From: Burkholderiaceae bacterium
GTDB lineage: Bacteria > Pseudomonadota > Gammaproteobacteria > Burkholderiales > Burkholderiaceae_D
Length of the DNA stretch: 64,000 nucleotides
NCBI GenBank assembly: GCA_031291325.1
Contig: JARLJG010000066.1
Span: 28,208-92,207, forward strand
Direction: 5' to 3'
Position 1 is the stretch's first letter. Each line of letters begins with the position of its first letter. This document shows positions 1 to 9,159 of the stretch, one piece after another. The notes beneath the pieces were generated by a model. That model was not told the DNA's origin. It ran no database searches and saw nothing but the letters and a program-made list of their open reading frames with translations. Both the position numbers and the translations under genes were made by a program.

Positions 1-1
1 G

Positions 2-409
2 GCGCAGCCTATCACGTTGGTGGTCGACAAGGGGCGGGTGGTGGAGGCGCTCGATTCGACGCCGGAATTCGACCAGGTTCTTGCCATTATCCGGGCCGAC
101 GAAGGCGAGATATGGGTGCGTGAAATCGGCTTCGGCTTGAATCGGGCGTTTTCGGTCGACCGCACGGTTGCCGATATCGGCACCTACGAGCGCATGTGCG
201 GCATCCACCTTTCGCTCGGCGCCAAACATGGCTCGTATAACAAGCCGCTTATCAAACGCAAGGACGCCAAATATCACATCGACGTGTTCGCCGTCACCGA
301 TGCTGTATACCTGGATGACGAGTTGGTTTACCGGGACGGTGCTTGGCAGGTATTGCTAAAAAACAATGAAGCTTTCCTCAAAGCCGAATGCAATGATGGT
401 ATCGAATAG
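2..409 (+). CDS. C-terminal part of a conserved protein, possibly M29 aminopeptidase-like (truncated by window start)
   Basis: Reading frame is open to the window edge; ends with EIGFGLNRAF...ERMCGIHLSLGAKH...HIDVFA, resembling the C-terminal layout of M29-type aminopeptidases. Family call is tentative. Confidence 0.4.
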   Translation, partial: AQPITLVVDKGRVVEALDSTPEFDQVLAIIRADEGEIWVREIGFGLNRAFSVDRTVADIGTYERMCGIHLSLGAKHGSYNKPLIKRKDAKYHIDVFAVTDAVYLDDELVYRDGAWQVLLKNNEAFLKAECNDGIE

Positions 410-541
410 ATTAATGCGTGATGAAAGTTAATTTATTATCATTTATTTGGTCTCTTAGCTTGAATTAGTTAAATAAATAACAATAAATAACAACAAAAAT
501 CAAAATAATTTGAAAATTTCAAAAATTTTTCAATAAATCCC

Positions 542-568
542 TAAAGTTTCCCCAAACCCGGTCGTTAG
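542..568 (+). promoter_or_regulatory. Candidate sigma-28 (FliA) promoter-like site 1 upstream of flhDC
   Basis: TAAA-GTTTCCCCAAACCCG(15 nt)-GTCGTTAG; matches TAAA-N15-GCCGATAA spacing, weaker -10. Confidence 0.4.
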
Positions 569-644
569 CAATCCTAGATACGGGAGATTGCAGTTTGGGT
601 TTAGAGAGCATCTAAAAATATTTAAAAATATTTTTAAAAATCCC

Positions 645-671
645 TAAAGTTTCCCTAATTCGTGCCGTAAC
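645..671 (+). promoter_or_regulatory. Candidate sigma-28 (FliA) promoter-like site 2 upstream of flhDC
   Basis: TAAA-GTTTCCCTAATTCGT(15 nt)-GCCGTAAC; better match, part of a direct repeat with site 1 (CCCTAAAGTTTCCC). Confidence 0.5.
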
Positions 672-1032
672 CAGATCAGACGCGTTGATATGCGATGGTT
701 TGGTTGTGAGTCTGCAACAATTTTTGAGGAAATTTAACTAAGTATTACGAAATAAATTCTCACTTTCAATATTGCTTCTAAGATAGTTTCTATCTGTAAT
801 CGATTTTGTCGATCGGCTGGAAACCTAAGCTGGAAGCCGCTTCCGAGCCATTTCGCATGATTCGGAGGAGTCGCTGCCTGACGTTTGTAAGACAAACGCC
901 TACAGGTGGCGAGGTTGCGTCTCCTACGCAAAATACCGAATACCGCCTCTTCCCCCTCGTTCAATCACCATCCAGAATGCAATCACTGGCCGAGCAAATT
1001 GCCACCAGCATTCACCGGATGGGAGTTTCACC

Positions 1033-1350
1033 ATGAACACGAACGACATGATTGCAGAGATCCGTGACGCGAACCTGGGTTATTTGATGCTTGCGCAACA
1101 AATGATACGCGCTGACAAAGCCACCGCAATTTTTCGCCTCGGGATCAGCAGCGACATCGCCGATTTGATCGAGGGGATGAATAATGCACAGATTCTGAAG
1201 CTGGCGGGCACCAACATGATGTTGGCGCGATTTCGTTTCGAGGACGGCACTATCCTCGGTATGCTGACCAATTACAACAAGGATCGGAATTTGGCGCATT
1301 CACATGCTGCCATTTTGATGGCGGGCCAGGCGGTCGAAGAAATCGCTTGA
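1033..1350 (+). CDS. flhD: Flagellar transcriptional regulator FlhD
   Basis: 105 aa; MNTNDMIAEIRDANLGYLMLAQQMIRADKATAIFRLGIS is a typical FlhD N-terminus; followed by flhC. Confidence 0.95.
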   Translation: MNTNDMIAEIRDANLGYLMLAQQMIRADKATAIFRLGISSDIADLIEGMNNAQILKLAGTNMMLARFRFEDGTILGMLTNYNKDRNLAHSHAAILMAGQAVEEIA

Positions 1351-1413
1351 AGTTTGAGCGCGCTACCCAAGCAAATTCAGGTCACAAGCTGCGATTAGTC
1401 AAGAGGCAAGAAA

Positions 1414-1971
1414 ATGAGCAAGAAGAGTGTTGTTACCGAGGCGCAAGAAATCCAGTTGGCGATCGAGTTGATCAATCTCGGCGCACGTCTCCAATTACTG
1501 GAGTCGGAAACTTCCCTATCGCGCGAACGCCTGTTGAAATTGTATAAAGAGCTTAAAGGCGTCTCGCCGCCGAAGGGCATGCTGCCGTTTTCGACCGACT
1601 GGTTTATCACTTGGCAACCGAATATTCATTCGTCGCTGTTTATTGGAATCTATCGTTATCTGCAAGAGCATGCGAAGATTTCCGGCATTGAGGCGATCGT
1701 CAAGGCATACCGGCTATACCTGGAACAGGCCGAGTTGGACGCCAATGGCGAACCGGTATTGTCGCTGACCCGCGCCTGGACGCTGATCCGCTTTTTTGAC
1801 AGCAAAATGCTGACGACGACCGCTTGTTGCGATTGCGGCGGGCATTTCGTCGTGCACCGGCTGGATCTGCACGACCACTACACTTGCGGTTTATGCCATA
1901 TGCCGTCGCGCGCCGGCAAAACCAAAAAAGCCCGGGCCGACGCCATATCGGCCTCGCTGGCTGCGGCATGA
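1414..1971 (+). CDS. flhC: Flagellar transcriptional regulator FlhC
   Basis: 185 aa; C-terminal zinc cysteines CCDCGGHF...CGLC; follows flhD. Confidence 0.95.
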   Translation: MSKKSVVTEAQEIQLAIELINLGARLQLLESETSLSRERLLKLYKELKGVSPPKGMLPFSTDWFITWQPNIHSSLFIGIYRYLQEHAKISGIEAIVKAYRLYLEQAELDANGEPVLSLTRAWTLIRFFDSKMLTTTACCDCGGHFVVHRLDLHDHYTCGLCHMPSRAGKTKKARADAISASLAAA

Positions 1972-2026
1972 TAGCCGGCAGCCGATCCCGGCTGCCACAT
2001 TAACGCGTCCCCTTTTTCTTTCTCCT

Positions 2027-2054
2027 CAACGCGCCGGCTTATGCCGGCGCGTTG
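2027..2054. terminator. Hairpin 3' of flhC
   Basis: 12-bp perfect inverted repeat CAACGCGCCGGC-TTAT-GCCGGCGCGTTG; no clear T-tract. Confidence 0.5.
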
Positions 2055-2136
2055 ACTTTGCGCGTCGAAAATTTCCCGGTCTTTCGATTTTTGCGCGATC
2101 ATCTTGAGTATGCCGATAGTCGATGGATAATAGACG

Positions 2137-2916
2137 ATGTTCGAAGAGGGATATAGCAAGCCGTTCTTGCGCTTGCCTGCGGTGCAGGCAATGCTGATGC
2201 AATTCCTGTCCCTTGCGCTTGTGCTCGGGCTGATGTTCGGGTTGTTCGCGTTTTGGGGCGTCAAGGTGCCGCTCCTTGCTGCCGTTCTGCTGCAAGCAAT
2301 CGCGGCGGCCGGTCTGTCTTTTTGGCGCAGGTTGGCCCCTTGGTGGCTGGCGATGCAGATGGTTTTTCTGCCGGGTCTTGTTGCCGGCGCGATGTTGCAT
2401 TTGCCGTCGTCGATCTATTTGCTCGCATTTTTATTTTTACTGCTGCTGTATTGGAGCACGTTTCGCACCCAAGTGCCGTTTTATCCGTCCGGCGCGGCAG
2501 TCTGGGCGGCGGTCGCGGCGCAGTTGCCGACTGCGCGCCCGATTCGTTTCGTCGATGTCGGCAGCGGATTCGGCGGCATGATCTTGCATCTCGCGAGGCT
2601 GCGCCCGGAAAGCGAATTCGTCGGCATAGAACTGGCGCCGTTGCCGTGGCTTGCCAGCCGCGTGCTCGGTCGGCTCACCCGCAGCAGAGGCTGCTTCTTG
2701 CGTGACGATTATCAGCATCTCGATTTTGGCGAATATGACATGGTGTTTGCCTACCTGTCCCCGGCGGCGATGCCTGCCCTGTGGCGCAAGGCGCGCGCCG
2801 AGATGCGGGCCGGCAGCATATTGTTCAGTTATGAATTTGCTATTCGAGAGGCAGAGTCGCAAATCGCCAACATATCCGAGGTCAATGGTCGCAATCTCTA
2901 TCGCTGGAATATGTAA
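2137..2916 (+). CDS. Membrane-anchored class I SAM-dependent methyltransferase-like protein
   Basis: Hydrophobic N-terminal half, then SAM-binding motif RFVDVGSGFGGMILHLARLRPESEFVGIEL. Confidence 0.65.
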   Translation: MFEEGYSKPFLRLPAVQAMLMQFLSLALVLGLMFGLFAFWGVKVPLLAAVLLQAIAAAGLSFWRRLAPWWLAMQMVFLPGLVAGAMLHLPSSIYLLAFLFLLLLYWSTFRTQVPFYPSGAAVWAAVAAQLPTARPIRFVDVGSGFGGMILHLARLRPESEFVGIELAPLPWLASRVLGRLTRSRGCFLRDDYQHLDFGEYDMVFAYLSPAAMPALWRKARAEMRAGSILFSYEFAIREAESQIANISEVNGRNLYRWNM

Positions 2917-3164
2917 TACCATGCCGACGTGTGTTACATTAGCAAATAGTTTCTTTTGGTAATTATTGTGCGGTGGTCGTCGTCAAAATCTAACGGCCGA
3001 GAGTTTCATCGTCGTTTGCGCAAGTGGGCGGAATTGGCTTTTTAGATCGATCATGACTTGTAGAATTTGCGATTCTGAATGATGATTGACTGTTCAGCGG
3101 ATGCCGACACTTCGGGCGCAGGGAAACGGTCGGCGATGCTTCTTAAATTCAGGAGTTTGCGGAC

Positions 3165-4025
3165 TTGTTAATCCTAATTGGCTATGCGGTGGTCATTGGT
3201 TCTGTTTTCGGCGGATTCGCGTTGGAAGGCGGGCATCTGGCAGCGCTCTTGCAACCGATCGAACTATTGATGATCGGCGGTGCGGCGTGCGGCTCCTTTT
3301 TTGTCGGCAATAACGGCAAGGCGATCAAGGCAACGCTGAAGACGCTGCCCACTTTGTTCAAGGGCTCCAAATATACAAAAACTCTGTACATGGAGTTGAT
3401 GACCCTGCAATTCGAACTGCTGAGCAAGGTGCGCAAAGAGGGCTTGATGTCGATCGAAGGCGATATCGAACAACCTGAGGAAAGCGCCATCTTCAGCAAG
3501 TACCCGAATGTTTTGTCGGATCACCACGTCATCGAATTCATGACCGATTACCTGCGGCTGATGGTGTCGGGAAACATGGACGCGTTTCAGATCGAGAATC
3601 TGATGGATAACGAGATCGATACGCACCATGCCGAGGGCGAAGTTCCTGTCCATGTCGTCGCCAAATTAGGCGACGCCATGCCGGCGTTCGGCATTGTCGC
3701 GGCCGTCATGGGCGTCGTGCACACGATGGCGTCAGTTGGTCTTCCACCGGCGGAACTGGGGTTGCTCATTGCCGATGCGCTGGTCGGCACATTCTTGGGT
3801 ATTTTGCTGGCGTACGGTTTTATCGGCCCGCTTTCCACCCTGATGGAGCAAAAGCTGCACGAGTCGTCGAAAGTATTTCAATGCGTCAAAGTGACCCTTT
3901 TGGCGAGTTTGAATGGATACGCTCCTGCGTTGGCGGTCGAGTTTGGTCGCAAGGTGCTGTTTTCGACCGAGCGTCCATCGTTTGCCGAACTCGAAGAACA
4001 TATTAAGCAATCCAAATCGAAGTAA
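3165..4025 (+). CDS. motA: Flagellar motor stator protein MotA (TTG start)
   Basis: MLILIGYAVVIGSVFGGFALEGGHLAALLQPIELLMIGGAA; MotA/TolQ/ExbB-type family; followed by motB. Confidence 0.95.
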   Translation: MLILIGYAVVIGSVFGGFALEGGHLAALLQPIELLMIGGAACGSFFVGNNGKAIKATLKTLPTLFKGSKYTKTLYMELMTLQFELLSKVRKEGLMSIEGDIEQPEESAIFSKYPNVLSDHHVIEFMTDYLRLMVSGNMDAFQIENLMDNEIDTHHAEGEVPVHVVAKLGDAMPAFGIVAAVMGVVHTMASVGLPPAELGLLIADALVGTFLGILLAYGFIGPLSTLMEQKLHESSKVFQCVKVTLLASLNGYAPALAVEFGRKVLFSTERPSFAELEEHIKQSKSK

Positions 4026-4132
4026 ACGAGCGTACTATCATAGGTGTGGACTGGCAGAATTTGTCGCTTCTTGAATTGCGCCGGAGTGGGATCCAACAAC
4101 AAATGCGGTTAATGTTTATGCATCTATCTAAT

Positions 4133-4252
4133 GGGCATCTCTAAAACTTGGCAAAAGACTTCAATCTCGAGCCTGCTGTGCTCGCGGCGTCGGTATACAT
4201 GACCGCTTGTCGACGCGACCACGGTCACTTTTGACAATTTTTAGAAACACTC
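4133..4252. repeat. Long imperfect palindromic intergenic repeat, copy A (motA-motB)
   Basis: Arms GGGCATCTCTAAAACTTGGCAAAA ... TTTTGACAATTTTTAGAAACACTC; shares CTCTAAAA, CAATCTCGAGCCTG and GTGCTC with copy C at 43469. Confidence 0.7.
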
Positions 4253-4304
4253 TAAATAGAACAGACTAGATTAGATAACAACATAGACTTCTGCGGAATG
4301 AGAC

Positions 4305-5273
4305 ATGGCTGACGACGGACTCCGCCCCATAATTGTCAAACGCATCAAGAAATCCGGCGGCGGCGGGCACGGCGGCGCGTGGAAGATTGCCTATGCAGAT
4401 TTTGTGACTGCGATGATGGCGTTTTTCCTGTTGATGTGGCTGCTCGGCTCTACCACCAAGGGCGATTTGCAGGGGATTGCCGACTATTTTCAGACGCCGT
4501 TGAAGGTGGCCATGGCTGGCGGCTCGGGCAGCGGCGATAGTTCCAGCGTTCTCAAAGGCGGCGGCAAGGATCTGACCCGCTCCAACGGCCAGGTGCAGAA
4601 ATCCGACGATCCGACCAAGAGCCGCAAGACCTTCAATCTCAAGGCTGCCCAGGCAGAATTAGCGAAGGCAGAAGCGGCGCAGCTGCAGAATCTGAAGCAG
4701 CGCATCGAAGCCGCGATTGAAACCAATCCGACCCTTAAACAATACAAGAATCAACTGCTGCTCGACATTACTTCGGATGGATTGCGCATCCAAATCGTCG
4801 ACGAGCAAAATAGGCCCATGTTTGCCTTGGCGAAAGCCGACCTCCAGCCTTACACTAAAGAAATATTATTCGACATTGGTCAATTGCTTAACGACATACC
4901 GAATAAAATCAGCCTTTCCGGGCACACCGATGCCTCCGCCTATTCCAGCGGCGAAAAGGGGTATAGCAATTGGGAGCTTTCGGCCGACCGTGCGAACGCG
5001 TCGCGGCGCGCGCTGGTGGCCGGCGGGATGGATGAATCGAAGGTATTGCGCGTGGTGGGCTTGTCGTCGGCGGTGCCGTTCAACAAGAACGATCCGATGG
5101 ATCCGGTGAATCGGCGAATCAGTATTATTGTGATGAACAAGAAAGCGGAAGAAGCGATCACCAAAGAGGGAGTGACGGTGGATGTGGCTAACGAGGAGCA
5201 GGCCAAAGAAGAGTTGGCGGCGCCTGCGCCGGCTCCGGTGGCCGCACCTCCTGCCGCCGCTGCGCCGAAGTGA
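4305..5273 (+). CDS. motB: Flagellar motor protein MotB
   Basis: WKIAYADFVTAMMAFFLLMWLL plug/TM with conserved Asp and C-terminal OmpA-like domain (LSGHTDA...NRRISIIV). Confidence 0.95.
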   Translation: MADDGLRPIIVKRIKKSGGGGHGGAWKIAYADFVTAMMAFFLLMWLLGSTTKGDLQGIADYFQTPLKVAMAGGSGSGDSSSVLKGGGKDLTRSNGQVQKSDDPTKSRKTFNLKAAQAELAKAEAAQLQNLKQRIEAAIETNPTLKQYKNQLLLDITSDGLRIQIVDEQNRPMFALAKADLQPYTKEILFDIGQLLNDIPNKISLSGHTDASAYSSGEKGYSNWELSADRANASRRALVAGGMDESKVLRVVGLSSAVPFNKNDPMDPVNRRISIIVMNKKAEEAITKEGVTVDVANEEQAKEELAAPAPAPVAAPPAAAAPK

Positions 5274-5326
5274 TGGCATTGCTACTTGTGTATGGATAGA
5301 GTTGGCGACCGGCCGGGAAATTTTTC

Positions 5327-5875
5327 ATGACGAGAAAAAACTTATTGGGTTCACAGGTCAAGCGCCTGCTAACCAGCTTGTCCGATCAGGGTAGTCAGCA
5401 TCTTACCGAGGTCGAGACGGATCTGGTTCAGACAACCTATTTGTTGAGCGAAGCCATCGAGAAATTGGGCGCCAGTTTTATGGCTATCCATGCCGGGGTC
5501 GCGGCCCAACAAGAGATACTGGATCAACTGCAGTCGGGCACGCCATTGACTCCCGAAATCGAGTCGCGATTGGGCGTTCTCAAAGGCGAAGTCACGCAAC
5601 ACGTCAATGCGGCGGTGACCGGGCTTCAATTTCAAGACATGACCAGTCAATTGATCGGCAGAACCGTGCGGCGCATTGCCGGCTTGCGCGACGTGCTGTG
5701 TGCAGTCGGATCGAGCGGCGCCATCATGATCCCCGACTCGGAGGCGGACGAATTGATTGCCGTTTTAAGCGACATTAACAAGACATTGGAAGAACAGAGC
5801 GCCAAACTGGAAAGCGTATTGTGGAAGGCAGTCAGCCAGACACATATGGAGAGCGGCGATATCGAGTTGTTTTGA
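5327..5875 (+). CDS. Chemotaxis protein with CheZ-like DxxxQ motif
   Basis: 182 aa; AVTGLQFQDMTSQLIGRTVRRI resembles the CheZ catalytic segment (AQDFQDLTGQVI); next to a cheY-like gene. Confidence 0.6.
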   Translation: MTRKNLLGSQVKRLLTSLSDQGSQHLTEVETDLVQTTYLLSEAIEKLGASFMAIHAGVAAQQEILDQLQSGTPLTPEIESRLGVLKGEVTQHVNAAVTGLQFQDMTSQLIGRTVRRIAGLRDVLCAVGSSGAIMIPDSEADELIAVLSDINKTLEEQSAKLESVLWKAVSQTHMESGDIELF

Positions 5876-5957
5876 CGTTGCGATTGGAAACGCGCAAGGC
5901 GCCCTCAAGCGCAAAGCGGAATTTTGGCAGAGAAACGAGAACATAGCGGGAGCAACG

Positions 5958-6323
5958 ATGGCAAAATCTATTCTGGCAGTGGACGACTCTGGCTCATTGC
6001 GGCAAATGGTGGTTTTCAGTTTGCGCGCAGCCGGTTATCAGGTGACCGAGGCGGTTGATGGGCAAGACGGTCTGGACAAGGCGAAGGCGCAGGCGTTTGA
6101 TTTGGTGCTGACCGATCAAAATATGCCGCGCATGGATGGCTTGACTTTGATACGGTCGTTGCGCGCGATCCCGAGTTATCAACGGGTGCCGATTCTGATG
6201 CTCACCACCGAGTCGAGCGACGATATGAAGTCCAAAGGGCGGGCAGCGGGCGCCAACGGCTGGTTGGTCAAACCCTTCGATCCGCAGCGCTTGACCGAGG
6301 TCGTGAAAAAAGTCATCGGCTAG
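5958..6323 (+). CDS. CheY-like response regulator receiver protein
   Basis: Receiver domain: AVDDSGSLRQM, LVLTDQNMPRMDG, MLTTES, VKPF. Confidence 0.93.
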   Translation: MAKSILAVDDSGSLRQMVVFSLRAAGYQVTEAVDGQDGLDKAKAQAFDLVLTDQNMPRMDGLTLIRSLRAIPSYQRVPILMLTTESSDDMKSKGRAAGANGWLVKPFDPQRLTEVVKKVIG

Positions 6324-6374
6324 TCATACCGGGAAGAACATGCAACGTGAGAAAAAAGACAATGGAGCTCAACA

Positions 6375-8504
6375 ATGACCATTGATATGAGTCAGTTCTT
6401 TCAGGTGTTTTTCGATGAAACCGAAGAACTGCTCGCCGAAATGGAAAAATTGCTTTTGGCGATCGACGTGTCGTCTCCCGACTCGGAAGACCTGAACGCG
6501 ATTTTTCGTGCCGCCCATTCGATCAAGGGGGGCGCTGCGACGTTTGGCCTGACCGATTTGACCGATGTGACGCATGTGCTGGAAAACCTGCTGGACCGCA
6601 TACGCAAAGGCGAGATGGCGCTCACCAGCGAGCATGTCGACGCATTCTTGGTGGCGAAGGACATCTTGAAAATGCAATTGGATGGACATCGATTGCATAC
6701 CGATGTCGATCAGGAAGCGGTTGCCGATGTGCGGATGATGCTGCAGGCGCTGTCGCAAGGCGCCGTGCCGGCCGCGCCGCCGGCGGCTCCCCTGGAAGTT
6801 GCGCACGCCAAGAACCAGGATGCCGATGAGCACTTTGCGCATGCCAAGCGCTGTTTTCGAATCGACATGCCGGAAATCAGCGAGCGCGATGTCAAGGCGC
6901 TGGCCGCTGAGTTGGGCTTGCTGGGTAAATTGACCGTTACCATTCTCGACAACAAGCACGAAGTCTTTACGCTGGCCACCGACGAGAGCGCCGACGATAT
7001 TATTGCCATCTGCTCGTTCATCCTCGATCCGAGCGATTTGATAATTACCGAAGAGACGCCGCCCGTCGGTGTCGCTGCCACCGCTCCCGCGGCACCCACT
7101 GCGGAGCAGGCGAAGATCGAAGAGGAGCAGGGTTATGGCTTCTTCGAGCCGCTGGAAGATTTGCGCGCCTCGATTGCGCAAGACGCGCCGACAGCGGCCG
7201 AGCCCGCCAAGGCCGCCGAGGCGCCGCCCGAACCGCCGCATGAAGTTGCTGCGCCGGCGGACAAGAAAAATCCCGGGCGGCGCGAATCCGATCGCCACCC
7301 TGCGACCAATCAGGAAACGTCGTCGATCCGGGTCGGTATCGAAAAGGTCGACCAACTGATCAACCTGGTCGGCGAACTGGTCATTACGCAGGCAATGATC
7401 GAGCAGCGCACCGATTCTCTCGATCCGATGCTGCATGAAAGATTGCTCAACAGTGTCAGCCAACTGACCCGCAACACGCGCGATTTGCAGGAAGCGGTGA
7501 TGTCGATCCGCATGATGCCGATGGACTACGTGTTCTCGCGCTTTCCGCGCATGGTGCGCGATTTGGCAGGCAAACTCGGCAAGAAGGTCGAATTCATTAC
7601 GCATGGCGCGGCGACCGAACTGGACAAGGGCTTGATCGAGCGCATCGTCGATCCGTTGACGCATCTGGTGCGCAACAGCATCGACCACGGGATCGAAATC
7701 CCCAGTGTCAGGGCGGCTGCCGGCAAGAGCGAAACCGGACGCCTGTCGTTGTCGGCCGGTCACCAGGGCGGCAATATCGTTATCGAAGTCAGCGACGATG
7801 GCGGCGGTCTCAATCGCGAGCGCATTTTGGCAAAAGCCAAAGAGAACGGCTTGCCGGTCGCCGACAACATGCCTGATGCCGACATTTGGCAACTCATCTT
7901 TGCGCCCGGATTTTCGACTGCCGAAATCGTCACCGACGTGTCGGGGCGCGGGGTCGGCATGGACGTCGTCAAGCGCAATATCGGTGCGATGGGCGGTGTG
8001 GTCGATATCCGTTCGGCCAAGGGCTTCGGGACCACCATTTCGATTTCGCTGCCGTTGACGTTGGCGATCCTCGATGGCATGTCGATCAAGGTCGGCGAAG
8101 AAGTCTATATCCTGCCGCTGGGCTATGTGGTCGAATCGCTGCAACCGGATCCGATCGACGTCAAGGAAATCAGCGGGCAAGGGCGAGTGGTCAAGGTGCG
8201 CGGGGAATATCTGCCGCTGATACCGCTATACCAGGTGTTTGGCATCGCCCCGACGTTCACCGATCCGTCCGAAGGGATCGTCGTGATCCTCGAATCCGAT
8301 GGCCGCAAGGCAGCCTTGTTTGTCGACGATCTGGTCGGCCAGCAGCAGGTGGTGGTGAAAAATCTGGAATCGAATTACCGCAAGGTGGCGGGGATTTCCG
8401 GGGCGACGATACTCGGAGATGGCGGGGTTTCGCTGATTATCGATGTTGCCGCGTTATTGAGATCGAGCCGCCAATTGAACGACGAAGCCATTTTTTCCCG
8501 ATAA
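6375..8504 (+). CDS. cheA: Chemotaxis histidine kinase CheA
   Basis: Hpt motif AAHSIKGGAATFGL; ATPase motifs LVRNSIDHGIE, DDGGGLNRERI, GRGVGMDVVKRNI; C-terminal CheW-like domain. Confidence 0.97.
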   Translation: MTIDMSQFFQVFFDETEELLAEMEKLLLAIDVSSPDSEDLNAIFRAAHSIKGGAATFGLTDLTDVTHVLENLLDRIRKGEMALTSEHVDAFLVAKDILKMQLDGHRLHTDVDQEAVADVRMMLQALSQGAVPAAPPAAPLEVAHAKNQDADEHFAHAKRCFRIDMPEISERDVKALAAELGLLGKLTVTILDNKHEVFTLATDESADDIIAICSFILDPSDLIITEETPPVGVAATAPAAPTAEQAKIEEEQGYGFFEPLEDLRASIAQDAPTAAEPAKAAEAPPEPPHEVAAPADKKNPGRRESDRHPATNQETSSIRVGIEKVDQLINLVGELVITQAMIEQRTDSLDPMLHERLLNSVSQLTRNTRDLQEAVMSIRMMPMDYVFSRFPRMVRDLAGKLGKKVEFITHGAATELDKGLIERIVDPLTHLVRNSIDHGIEIPSVRAAAGKSETGRLSLSAGHQGGNIVIEVSDDGGGLNRERILAKAKENGLPVADNMPDADIWQLIFAPGFSTAEIVTDVSGRGVGMDVVKRNIGAMGGVVDIRSAKGFGTTISISLPLTLAILDGMSIKVGEEVYILPLGYVVESLQPDPIDVKEISGQGRVVKVRGEYLPLIPLYQVFGIAPTFTDPSEGIVVILESDGRKAALFVDDLVGQQQVVVKNLESNYRKVAGISGATILGDGGVSLIIDVAALLRSSRQLNDEAIFSR

Positions 8505-8513
8505 GGATCGATC

Positions 8514-9020
8514 ATGTCAACAAGTATGAGCAGCAATGCCGCCGGCGGCGGCAAGCCGGGCGGCGAAGTCGCGGGACAGGAATATCTCGCTTTCACCTTG
8601 GGCAAGGAGGAATATGGTCTCGATATTCTGAAGGTGCAGGAGATTCGCGGCTACGAAACCGTCACCCGGGTCGCCAATGCGCCGGAATTCGTCAAGGGCG
8701 TCGTCAATTTGCGCGGCATTATTGTTCCGATTGTCGACATGCGCATCAAATTCAATCTCGGCGAACCAACCTATGACCAGTTTACCGTGGTCATCATTCT
8801 CAACATCGGCGGCCGCGTGGTCGGGATGGTGGTCGATAGCGTCTCCGACGTGATTACATTGACGCCCGAACAGGTCAAGCCGGCGCCGGATATGGGCGTC
8901 TTGAACAGTAATTATCTGATCGGTCTCGGCACGCTGGACGAACGGATGCTGATTTTGATCGACATCGATCGCTTGATGTCGAGTAGCGACATGGGTTTGA
9001 TCGAGCAAGTTGCTGCATAG
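8514..9020 (+). CDS. cheW: Chemotaxis coupling protein CheW
   Basis: [26 protein letters not shown]...[18 protein letters not shown]. Confidence 0.97.
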   Translation: MSTSMSSNAAGGGKPGGEVAGQEYLAFTLGKEEYGLDILKVQEIRGYETVTRVANAPEFVKGVVNLRGIIVPIVDMRIKFNLGEPTYDQFTVVIILNIGGRVVGMVVDSVSDVITLTPEQVKPAPDMGVLNSNYLIGLGTLDERMLILIDIDRLMSSSDMGLIEQVAA

Positions 9021-9159
9021 CTGCATCGGCGCCTGGGTGCATAGACGCGGCACGGACTGCGAAGCCAATACCAGGCGTCGCAATGAATGGGGAAATGGCC
9101 AATCGAGCGGACGAGGTGACAATGTCCGACTGGCTTTTACGCTTGAATGAGGGGGGACT

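Noticed and set aside
3969-4102. Possible small gene in the motA-motB gap (minus ORF 3878-4102)
   Set aside because: Overlaps motA, no family features; the gap is better explained by the palindromic repeat.
6369-8180. 603-aa open frame antisense to cheA
   Set aside because: Low-complexity Arg/His/Asp/Gln-rich translation typical of the antisense of a GC-rich coding gene; cheA on the + strand is unambiguous.
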